Shown here piece by piece: positions 1-5,158 of a stretch of DNA of 5,732 nucleotides. The notes beneath the pieces were generated by a model. The model was not told where the DNA came from and ran no database searches. It saw only the letters and a program-made list of their open reading frames with translations. A program made the translations under genes and the position numbers. The stretch comes from JAKEGK01 sp036507695 (GTDB taxonomy: Bacteria > Pseudomonadota > Gammaproteobacteria > SZUA-152). Location: positions 1-5,732 of the forward strand of contig DATCIR010000359.1 of NCBI GenBank assembly GCA_036507695.1, read 5' to 3'. Each line of letters begins with the position of its first letter. The first letter of the stretch is position 1.

Positions 1-1
1 T

Positions 2-508
2 CCAACCGCTAAAGCGGGTACCGGTAAACCGCCGGTGGCAATGATTATTCTGGCAGCTGTCATCGCCGTTCCGGTGATCGGCTATGTCCTGTTTTCCACC
101 ACCAATGATACAGCCACAGCTACAACCTCAACGGACGCCGCCGATGCCGTGCCAGCAGCTAAACCAGGCGCCAAATCGCAAATCGAACGCATCGCGACTG
201 TGAATCCCGCTGTCGCCAGCAAACTGCAGAATTCACAAGTGCAGAGCAAACTAAGCGCCTTGCGGACAACATTAAACATGTACAGTATCGATAACGACAA
301 ACCTCCCAGCAATGAAGAGGGTTTGCAGACGCTGGTCACCAAGGGTGTTGCTACGGCAGCCGATATTACCGATGAATGGGGGAATGACTTCGAATACCGG
401 GTGGAACCGGTACAGGATGCAACGACAGGGAAAGACTATACAATCAAGTTGTATTCCAAAGGCCTGGATGGCATTTCCGGCACGCCTGATGATATTGGGC
501 TTCCATAA
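2..508 (+). CDS. Pseudopilin G-like (T2SSG-domain) membrane protein, 5' end missing
   Basis: The frame is open from base 2 to a TAA at 506-508, giving 168 residues, so the gene probably begins upstream. A GTG at 35 is the first possible internal start but has no Shine-Dalgarno. A short Pro/Lys/Gly-rich stretch is followed by one hydrophobic segment (AMIILAAVIAVPVIGYVLF), then an Ala/Thr/Asp-rich linker. The last ~85 residues match the pattern of the GspG C-terminal domain: LRTTLNMYSIDN, PPSNEEGLQTLV, DEWGNDFEYR, LYSKGLDGISGTPDDIG. In GspG this domain forms the globular part of the major type II secretion pseudopilin and binds calcium through the acidic loop near its C-terminus. The visible membrane segment lacks the pseudopilin GFTLIE processing site and Glu5, so this is more likely a bitopic protein with a borrowed GspG domain than a true pseudopilin. 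No secretion genes are visible nearby. Confidence 0.75.
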   Translation, partial: PTAKAGTGKPPVAMIILAAVIAVPVIGYVLFSTTNDTATATTSTDAADAVPAAKPGAKSQIERIATVNPAVASKLQNSQVQSKLSALRTTLNMYSIDNDKPPSNEEGLQTLVTKGVATAADITDEWGNDFEYRVEPVQDATTGKDYTIKLYSKGLDGISGTPDDIGLP

Positions 509-538
509 ATAAAAAATCCTCGTAGCAGTCTGATCGAT

Positions 539-775
539 AGCCTGTATTCAACAACGGCGTCGGCAATTGTTAAAAGGCTCACCTCCGTAACTGACCAATT
601 CCGGCCTATCCCATCGTACGCCTTCGACTATAGTCACTGAAAATGCCCATAGCGATATAGGGCACGACTACATGCGTATAGGAGTCAGGTCGAAGCAGGA
701 AGCCCGAGCCGAGATGCGGAAGCTTCAACGCCGGATAGTGGTTATCCCGACGCCATTGATGAAACATTAATCGGG
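539..775 (+). ncRNA. Candidate structured RNA leader, family not recognised
   Basis: Several helices can be drawn by eye and nest without conflict: 539-543/575-579 enclosing 550-554/567-571; 606-611/733-738 (6 bp) enclosing 622-628/689-695 (7 bp) and 699-703/722-726. Inside the 622-695 arm sit a hairpin 644-651/656-664 with a GCGA (GNRA) tetraloop and one bulged A, and a hairpin 666-669/683-686. A further stem 746-749/772-775 carries hairpin 755-761/765-771. One G-U pair (758/768) and the GNRA loop favour the plus strand. A local alternative, 733-737/743-747, would compete with the 606-611/733-738 closing helix, as in RNAs that switch structure. The leader ends at the Shine-Dalgarno of the ORF at 788. 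I cannot assign it to a riboswitch, group II intron domain or omega-RNA family; no covariation could be tested. Confidence 0.35.
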
Positions 776-780
776 AGGGG
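773..780 (+). promoter_or_regulatory. Strong Shine-Dalgarno before the 788 ORF
   Basis: GGGAGGGG ends 7 nt before the ATG at 788. Bases 773-775 can pair with 746-748 and bases 774-777 with CTCC at 784-787, so the site could be partly hidden in RNA structure. This is the best evidence that translation once began or still begins at 788. Confidence 0.5.
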
Positions 781-787
781 AAGCTCC

Positions 788-994
788 ATGACGGTTACAC
801 AGAATCAAGAGTATGACAGATGGCGAAAACAGCCGAATGAAGACCTGTTGGACGCCGTGTCCGGACCTTTCGTTGAAAGCAAAGTTTCTCTCCCACCATT
901 TCCGCAAATACCATGGCGGACAATAGCAGTGGCACCGATCCGGAAATCAATGTTATATGTTTATTCATCAGATGTTCTTCTGATGGAACTTTAA
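788..994 (+). CDS. Short orphan ORF, possibly the 5' remnant of a longer gene
   Basis: The 68-codon frame starts with ATG after a strong, well-spaced Shine-Dalgarno and ends with TAA at 992-994. The first ~35 residues are hydrophilic and rich in Gln, Asn, Arg, Asp and Glu (MTVTQNQEYDRWRKQ...), as expected of real protein. The last third runs through AT-rich sequence and a perfect inverted repeat at 966-985, so it looks non-coding. I do not recognise a family. The strong initiation signal, the structured leader and the apparent loss of coding character after about base 890 fit a gene truncated by rearrangement, such as the start of a mobile-element ORF, but no transposase or reverse-transcriptase motif is visible. 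A genuine small protein is the alternative. Confidence 0.3.
   Translation: MTVTQNQEYDRWRKQPNEDLLDAVSGPFVESKVSLPPFPQIPWRTIAVAPIRKSMLYVYSSDVLLMEL
964..987. terminator. Perfect stem-loop between converging units
   Basis: CATCAGA at 966-972 pairs with TCTGATG at 979-985 around a 6-nt loop. On the plus strand two more pairs (one G-U) extend the stem to 964-987. It lies 3' of the minus operon and at the end of the plus-strand ORF. Neither side has a clear U-tract, so it may mark a transcript end or stabilise a 3' end without being a textbook intrinsic terminator. Confidence 0.3.
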
Positions 995-996
995 AT

Positions 997-1014
997 AAAC
1001 AACAGCGATTGTTT
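997..1014 (-). terminator. Weak AT-rich stem-loop just after the peroxiredoxin stop
   Basis: AAACAA at 997-1002 pairs with TTGTTT at 1009-1014 around CAGCGA, immediately downstream of the minus-strand TAA at 1016-1018. The transcript then reads AUUUAAAG, not a long U-tract. This is a possible 3' end of the minus operon, weakly supported. Confidence 0.25.
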
Positions 1015-1015
1015 G

Positions 1016-1558
1016 TTACTTTTCAGGGAAACCCAACGCTTTCATATTCCTGGCCAAATCGGCCCCGGCAGATTGAGGTTTTACTTCTTTATCTACCTTG
1101 ACCAGGATGCCTTGAGCATCAATATAATAGGTCCACCGGTTAGCAAAACCCCCCGTATGAAGCACCCCATATGCTTCCGACATTTTCTTGACCGGATCTG
1201 ACAAAATCGGAAAACCGGCATTATGCTCTTTAGCAAAAGTCGTATTATCTTCTATAGAGTCGACGCTAGCCATAAAGTAAGCCACATCGAATTTTTTAAT
1301 TTCACTACCACTGTCACGCAGCGATTTACATTGAATGGTTCAACCGCCGCCGAAGGCTTTTGGGAAAAAAGCGATCACTACCGGTTGTTTGCCCTGAAAC
1401 TGGGCCAGTGTATAAGTGTTACCGTCAGACGCTTGCAAGTTGAAGTCAGGCGCTTTATCTCCCGCCTCTAGTGCAGATGCAAATTCGGTTATACAAAATA
1501 ATGCCGCCAGAATACCGGCGCCTGACAAACTAATAAGCCGGGTGAATATTTGATTCAT
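1016..1558 (-). CDS. Secreted peroxiredoxin-like selenoprotein with in-frame UGA (Sec73)
   Basis: Read as one frame this encodes 180 residues interrupted only by TGA at complement(1340..1342). Residues 1-29 are a Sec signal peptide ending FASA, so the protein acts in the periplasm. The AhpC/TSA thioredoxin-fold core follows: GDKAPDFNLQASDGNTYTL, QPVVIAFFPKAF, GGG-U73-TIQC77, then VAYFMASVDS, FPILSDPVKKMSEAYGV, RWTYYIDAQGILVKVD. These proteins reduce peroxides through a reactive Cys in a PxxxT/SxxC context; here UGA occupies that Cys position and Cys77 may resolve it. The usual Thr of the motif is Gly70. GAGGAG lies 6 nt before the ATG and overlaps the end of the cytochrome gene, whose stop is only 3 nt upstream, so the two are cotranscribed. 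The length suits the family only when UGA is read through. Alternatives are a nonsense mutation or sequencing error; the exact position and intact 107 downstream codons argue against both. Confidence 0.85.
1307..1325 (-). promoter_or_regulatory. Candidate bacterial SECIS stem-loop
   Basis: In the mRNA, nucleotides +15 to +21 after the UGA (AUCGCUG) pair with +27 to +33 (CAGUGGU): seven pairs, two of them G-U. They close a CGUGA loop whose second base is G. Bacterial SECIS elements lie within the coding sequence about 16-37 nt downstream of UGA and usually have a G in the first two loop positions; SelB binds this hairpin to deliver Sec-tRNA. Both criteria are met. The fold was drawn by hand, with no energy calculation. 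Confidence 0.6.
1340..1342 (-). other. Recoded UGA (selenocysteine codon), residue 73
   Basis: The plus strand reads TCA, TGA on the coding strand. It sits between GGT (Gly72) and ACC (Thr74), followed by ATT CAA TGT (Ile, Gln, Cys77). The real terminator of the gene is TAA at complement(1016..1018), a different codon, as expected if UGA is recoded here. Confidence 0.75.
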
Positions 1559-1561
1559 AAG

Positions 1562-2197
1562 TTACTCCTCAGTGACTTTTAAATTTACAATCCGCTCAAA
1601 ATAATTCCCAATCATTCCTTCTTCTGGTTTACCCTTTTTCGATTCCCCCTTGGTAAGCATCACCTGGAGAGATAAACCAGCATTAATCGCGGTATCAGTA
1701 GGCCGGACCGACATTGGAAGAACCGTTATATTGGAGCCTTTATAACTTTCAATATTATCGCCAATGATCCGGCAGGACATAGGAAGATTAACATTCCATC
1801 CCGGTGCGAATTTAGTTAACGATGATGTTGCGATAGTATTTGGATCGACATACAACCATGCATTCCTGTAAGGAGTTGCTTCCGAATTCCCTCCTTTACG
1901 ACCGATAACTGTAAGTATTGTTTTGAGTTCCCCCCTTTTTGCCTCAATGAGAAAACTGCCATCCGCCTGCTTTAATGATTTTTGGGTTTCCTTATCCAGG
2001 ATATCGATGATAAGTCTCTCATCATCTTCCCAGGGCCCGTTATTAACATGACATTTCAAACAATTTTCAGCTTCTCCCAAAAGACCGACAGCAGGTGGAT
2101 AAGCCATTACTTCGATAGCATTGAACATTAAAAATAAACCGATCAAAACAGCCGTTGTTTTTAATATATGTTGATATATAAATTTTATGCCTTTCAT
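1562..2197 (-). CDS. Secreted monohaem cytochrome c-like protein
   Basis: This 211-residue protein begins with a long signal peptide (basic start, hydrophobic residues about 14-28, likely cleavage after VMA at 30-32). One haem-binding motif, CLKCH, lies at residues 46-50, only about 14 residues into the mature chain. The remaining ~160 residues have no second haem site and look beta-rich; several Met (140, 162, 180, 195) could be the distal iron ligand. One other Cys (142) is present. I do not recognise a named family. AGGAG sits 7 nt before the ATG. It lies 48 nt after the ArsR-rhodanese stop, and its own stop is 3 nt before the peroxiredoxin ATG, so it is the middle gene of the operon. An electron-transfer role with the periplasmic peroxiredoxin is plausible, but inferred only from linkage. 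Confidence 0.75.
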   Translation of the reverse strand: MKGIKFIYQHILKTTAVLIGLFLMFNAIEVMAYPPAVGLLGEAENCLKCHVNNGPWEDDERLIIDILDKETQKSLKQADGSFLIEAKRGELKTILTVIGRKGGNSEATPYRNAWLYVDPNTIATSSLTKFAPGWNVNLPMSCRIIGDNIESYKGSNITVLPMSVRPTDTAINAGLSLQVMLTKGESKKGKPEEGMIGNYFERIVNLKVTEE

Positions 2198-2245
2198 TTT
2201 ACAACTCCTGATATTGATTTAATGACAGAGACTACCTTTTTGGTG

Positions 2246-2905
2246 TTAACGCATAACCGGTAACCCCATGGCCTTCCATTCAGGATAACCGCCTTGAAGA
2301 CGCCTGGCCCGGACGCCGAGTCCGCGCAGTTTGACTACAGCGTCGTACGCCAGTATGCAATGTGGACCGCGGCAGTAGGCCACTACTTCCTTATCCGGTC
2401 CGAATTTATCAAGATGCTTTTCCAAATCAGCTAAAGGGATGTTTACCGCACCCGCTAGATGCCCTGCGGCATACTCATTCGCAGGGCGTACATCCAGTAC
2501 TATCACCAATCCCTTGCGCGCCCGGTCCATTAGTTCCCGTGCCGACACGGGCTCCAGGCTATCTTTTGTCGTGAGATAGGTGTTGACCAGGCGCTCTACT
2601 TCCGCAAGATTTTTTTCCGCCACATTACGCAAAGCATCCACTAGTCCAATGACTTCATCTCCCGCAAGCTGATAATAGACATGAAGACCTTCCTTTCGTG
2701 CAGCAACCAGGCCGGCCTGACGCAAATGCTGCAGATGTTGGGAGGTATTGCCTATCGTCAGCCCGGTAACATCGGCCAGGGCCTCAACACTACGTTCACC
2801 CTGGGCAATGAATTCGAGTAATTTCAGTCTGTTATGATTACTCAGGGCCTTCCCAACCCGGGCAAACTGGTTGAATAATTCATGTCTGAAGTTTTCGTTA
2901 GTCAT
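2246..2905 (-). CDS. ArsR-family regulator fused to a rhodanese domain
   Basis: I choose the ATG at 2905 (219 residues, MTNENFRHE...). The frame extends upstream to 2968, but those 21 residues are low-complexity and overlap the predicted promoter. AGGGG lies 10 nt before the chosen ATG. Residues ~10-80 are an ArsR winged helix: RVGKALSNHNRLKLLEFIAQGERSVEAL, recognition region TIGNTSQHLQHLRQAGLV, wing RKEGLHVYYQL. The classical ELCVCDL metal site reads ERSVEAL and this domain has no Cys, so thiol or metal sensing through it is unlikely. Residues ~115-219 are a rhodanese: VLDVRPANEYAAGHLAGAVNIP and active-site loop YCRGPHC, with catalytic Cys178 and nearby Cys183, ending GGYPEWKAMGLPV. Rhodaneses carry sulfane sulfur as a Cys persulfide, so this part could be the sensor. 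As first gene of the operon it is probably autoregulatory (inference). Confidence 0.9.
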   Translation of the reverse strand: MTNENFRHELFNQFARVGKALSNHNRLKLLEFIAQGERSVEALADVTGLTIGNTSQHLQHLRQAGLVAARKEGLHVYYQLAGDEVIGLVDALRNVAEKNLAEVERLVNTYLTTKDSLEPVSARELMDRARKGLVIVLDVRPANEYAAGHLAGAVNIPLADLEKHLDKFGPDKEVVAYCRGPHCILAYDAVVKLRGLGVRARRLQGGYPEWKAMGLPVMR

Positions 2906-2939
2906 CTCTGCAAAACCCCTATTGTTATATTCAATTAGT

Positions 2940-2960
2940 CTATAGAATAGTAGATTATAG
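2940..2960 (-). promoter_or_regulatory. Candidate operator dyad over the ArsR -10 region
   Basis: A 21-bp imperfect palindrome centred on base 2950 has CTATA and TATAG as outer arms, with 7 of 10 base pairs symmetrical. It overlaps the best -10 hexamers of the minus operon and lies 35-55 bp before the ArsR start. ArsR proteins bind AT-rich dyads as dimers and block promoters at such positions; assignment to this regulator is inference. Confidence 0.4.
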
Positions 2961-2986
2961 TATAACACTTGTTTTTCAGTTCACAA
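2954..2986 (-). promoter_or_regulatory. Candidate sigma70-type promoter of the minus operon
   Basis: On the minus strand TTGTGA (2986-2981) is followed after 16 nt by TATACT (2964-2959). A perfect TATAAT overlaps one base on (2959-2954), but at a poor distance (21 nt) from that -35. Transcription would start near 2945-2950 and give a leader of about 40 nt before the ArsR ATG. Confidence 0.45.
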
Positions 2987-2991
2987 CAAGT
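2967..2991. repeat. Perfect inverted repeat in the divergent region
   Basis: ACTTGTT at 2967-2973 and AACAAGT at 2985-2991 are exact 7-bp reverse complements separated by 11 bp. The centres of the arms are 18 bp apart, close to two helical turns. The repeat spans the candidate -35 box of the minus operon, so it could be a second regulator site. No known consensus is recognised. Confidence 0.35.
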
Positions 2992-3000
2992 CCGATGCGG

Positions 3001-3060
3001 CAGGCGTATTTCGGCCCGGTACTTGAAAAAAAGTGGCGCGTATTTTTCGATGGACGCCTG
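3001..3060. repeat. Widely spaced inverted repeat upstream of the LolA-like gene
   Basis: CAGGCGT (3001-3007) and ACGCCTG (3054-3060) are exact reverse complements 46 bp apart. The octamer GCGTATTT occurs twice on the plus strand between or overlapping these arms (starting near 3004 and 3038). If transcribed from an upstream promoter it could close a long 5'-UTR stem. I found no convincing plus-strand promoter pair in 2992-3100. Confidence 0.3.
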
Positions 3061-3114
3061 TGGGGAAATAAATCGGTTTTGGAATTACAACAGCATGATT
3101 AAAGGAGATTGAAC

Positions 3115-3927
3115 ATGAAGCCCAATACATTATCTGTTTCGGGGACATTTTGGCTGTTCGTTGCCTTGCTATTCCTGACAAGCAATGTAAATGCTGCCGA
3201 GCCCGACACCCGGACGATCATCGCAAACTCCTTGCAAGCCTTCTACTATACCGGTGATGACATGCACGCACGGGTCTTGATGCGGCTGATCAACGCCCAG
3301 GGTCGGGAGCGCAATCGTGAGTTGACAATGCTGCGCAAGAACATCGGCGCTGAGGGCGAGCAGCGTTATTACATCTATTTTCACACGCCGTCTGACGTCA
3401 AGGGCACGACCTTCATGGTCTGGAAACATCCGCAGCAAGAAGATGATCGCTGGATTTTTATTCCTGCCATCAAACTGGTACAGCGCATAGCCGCTGATGA
3501 TAAACGCTCCTCATTCGTGGGTTCAGACTTTACCTACGAGGACGTTTCCGGCCGCACCGTTGACGATGAAACGCATACACTGCTGAGCACGGAGGAATTC
3601 GATGGCAGACCAGTGTATGTAGTGGAAAGCAAACCGAAGGGAAAGACGGATTACGAACGGCGCGTTTCCTGGATCGACAGGGAACGCTGGCTACCGCTTA
3701 AGGAGGAATATTTCGATAGTCGCGGCGAGATAATACGGATCTTTACCGCCGACAGGGTGGAACAGGTGGAGGGGCACTGGACGACCATGGCGCGCACCAT
3801 GAAAAATCTTCAGACCGGCCATCGCACGGAAACGCGTTTCGATCAGGTGGACTATGGGATCGGACTCCAAGAAAATTTATTCAGCGAACGCTACCTGCGA
3901 AACCCCCCGCAACAATGGATCCGATAA
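3115..3927 (+). CDS. LolA-like periplasmic outer-membrane lipoprotein-sorting family protein
   Basis: I choose the ATG at 3115 (270 residues): AAGGAG lies 7 nt upstream, whereas a TTG at 3109 falls within that spacing. Residues 1-28 are a signal peptide (hydrophobic core TFWLFVALLFL, cleavage near NVNA). The mature part has the pattern of the LolA-fold 'outer membrane lipoprotein-sorting protein' family: ARVLMRLINAQGRERNRELTM, RYYIYFHTPSDVKGTTFMVWKHP, DDRWIFIPAIKLVQRIAADDKRSSFVGSDFTYEDV, YERRVSWIDRERWLPLKEEYFDSRG, WTTMARTMKNLQTGHRTE. Members are periplasmic half-barrels, thought to carry a lipid or lipid-like ligand, and are often encoded beside RND/MMPL exporters and beta-barrels. Its stop overlaps the next gene by 13 nt, so the two products are probably made together. 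No RND gene is in the window. The ligand is unknown. Confidence 0.85.
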   Translation: MKPNTLSVSGTFWLFVALLFLTSNVNAAEPDTRTIIANSLQAFYYTGDDMHARVLMRLINAQGRERNRELTMLRKNIGAEGEQRYYIYFHTPSDVKGTTFMVWKHPQQEDDRWIFIPAIKLVQRIAADDKRSSFVGSDFTYEDVSGRTVDDETHTLLSTEEFDGRPVYVVESKPKGKTDYERRVSWIDRERWLPLKEEYFDSRGEIIRIFTADRVEQVEGHWTTMARTMKNLQTGHRTETRFDQVDYGIGLQENLFSERYLRNPPQQWIR

Positions 3928-5156
3928 AAATCACAGCGACAAGCATAACAGTCGCATTGATTAGCGCCATTCAGATAAATGAAGCAGCGTCCGAGACATT
4001 GGAACTATCAGGATTTGTACAAGCCCATGCCGTGGTACGGACGGTGGACGTTGATTGTCCGGCCGGCACCGAGTGCGATGTGCCCTTTAATGATCAACGG
4101 GCGCAGATCAAGGCTGAGGGTGGTAATGAGTCAGGTTCCGTGGCATATCTCGGCAAGATTGATTTGATCCATAATTGGGCTTTGAACGATATCGATAGCG
4201 AAGTACGCGAGTTATATGTTGATTATCATACCGACGACTTCACGGTACGCGGCGGCCGCCAGGTTATCACATGGGGCGCCGGGGATCTGTTGTTTATTAA
4301 CGATGTTTTTCCAAAAGATTGGGGCGCTTTCTATAGCGGCCAGCCATTGGAATATCTCAAGCTCGGCAGCGATGCCGTGAAGCTGGATCTCTTTATGGGT
4401 TCGACGACTTTGGAGATGGTGATCAGCGACTTTCGCGCCGACCGGTTGCCGGACGACCGGCAGTTTATCATCAGTAGCCCGTTTTCAGCCTCTCTGCCGC
4501 GCGATATGGAAGAACCCGAAGCGCCGGAATATGCATTGAAACTGTCAGGTTATCTGCGTAGCTGGGACGCGGCAGTGTATGCGTCGCGCGGCTATTATCA
4601 TGCGCCCGCCTTAATGGCAACCGCTACGGTAGTGCGCGGAACTCATCCGCGCCTGAATACTCTCGGCATCAGTCTGTCGGGCCCCGTCGCCAGCGGCGTG
4701 CTAAACCTGGAAACCGGTTATTACGATTCCGAAGATGACGGTAACGGCGCCGATCCCACGATGGAGAACAGCCAGGCAAGACTATTAATCGGCTATACGA
4801 GACAGATTGGTCAGGAAACACAGATTGGAATTCAGGCGTATGCCGAATGGATGCAGGATTACGACGCGTATAAACACACACTGCCGAGTGGTTACGCCCG
4901 GCGTGACGAGGTTCGCACGGTGGCAACCGTGAGATTTACACAGTACTACCTGCATCAAACCCTGACCGTTAACCTATTTGCATTTCTGGGTATAAGCGAA
5001 AACGATTCCTATGTCATTCCGTCGGTTCGTTATGCATTCAGTGACAATCTGTGGATGGAACTCGGGGCGAATATTCTAAATGGATCGCGGAGCGGAATGT
5101 TTGGTACCCTGGGAGACAACGACAACGCTTACGTGACGATGCGTTATGCCTTCTAA
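3915..5156 (+). CDS. Outer-membrane beta-barrel protein (DUF1302/porin-like)
   Basis: The 413-residue protein begins at an ATG inside the end of the LolA-like gene (13-nt overlap). It has no clear Shine-Dalgarno, so translational coupling is likely. Residues 1-26 form a modest signal peptide (ITVALISAI, then NEAAS). The mature chain alternates polar and hydrophobic residues in many short strands and ends YVTMRYAF, the terminal-Phe signature recognised by the BAM machinery. The segment RGGRQVITWGAGDLLFINDVFPKDW (about 112-136) resembles the conserved GRQ-x-x-WG barrel motif of DUF1302 and alginate-export-type porins. Two Cys (48 and 54, in DCPAGTECD) could form a small disulfide loop after the first strand. 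With a LolA-like protein upstream and a multihaem cytochrome directly downstream, it may export or insert a ligand, or act with the cytochrome. Its substrate cannot be told from sequence. Confidence 0.8.
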   Translation: MDPIKITATSITVALISAIQINEAASETLELSGFVQAHAVVRTVDVDCPAGTECDVPFNDQRAQIKAEGGNESGSVAYLGKIDLIHNWALNDIDSEVRELYVDYHTDDFTVRGGRQVITWGAGDLLFINDVFPKDWGAFYSGQPLEYLKLGSDAVKLDLFMGSTTLEMVISDFRADRLPDDRQFIISSPFSASLPRDMEEPEAPEYALKLSGYLRSWDAAVYASRGYYHAPALMATATVVRGTHPRLNTLGISLSGPVASGVLNLETGYYDSEDDGNGADPTMENSQARLLIGYTRQIGQETQIGIQAYAEWMQDYDAYKHTLPSGYARRDEVRTVATVRFTQYYLHQTLTVNLFAFLGISENDSYVIPSVRYAFSDNLWMELGANILNGSRSGMFGTLGDNDNAYVTMRYAF

Positions 5157-5158
5157 GC

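Noticed and set aside
539..787. Omega-RNA (IscB/TnpB) or group II intron domain
   Set aside because: No IscB, TnpB or reverse-transcriptase motif is visible in the adjoining ORF and no domain V-like hairpin was found, so I left the RNA unnamed.
1016..1285. Separate small protein starting at GTG 1285
   Set aside because: It is the C-terminal half of the peroxiredoxin fold, without its own Shine-Dalgarno, in the same frame as the upstream half with no other stop between them.
1340..1342. Nonsense mutation making the peroxiredoxin a pseudogene
   Set aside because: The TGA falls exactly on the catalytic Cys position, both flanks are intact and motif-rich, and a SECIS-like hairpin follows. A random stop would rarely meet all three, although a base-call error cannot be excluded without reads.
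913..1471. Plus-strand ORFs opposite the peroxiredoxin gene (913-1101, 1013-1201, 1223-1471)
   Set aside because: They are antisense to clear coding sequence, lack Shine-Dalgarno sites and show no protein-family features.
2906..2968. N-terminal extension of the ArsR-rhodanese protein
   Set aside because: The extra 21 residues are Tyr/Leu/Asn-rich, unlike the family, and their codons overlap the -10 region; the ATG at 2905 gives the usual N-terminus.
3036..3052. Sigma54 promoter (TGGCGCG...TTTCGA) before the LolA-like gene
   Set aside because: The -24-like half is fair but the essential GC of the -12 element is missing.
3109..3114. TTG start for the LolA-like gene
   Set aside because: The TTG is 1 nt from the end of the Shine-Dalgarno, whereas ATG 3115 has proper 7-nt spacing and a normal signal peptide.
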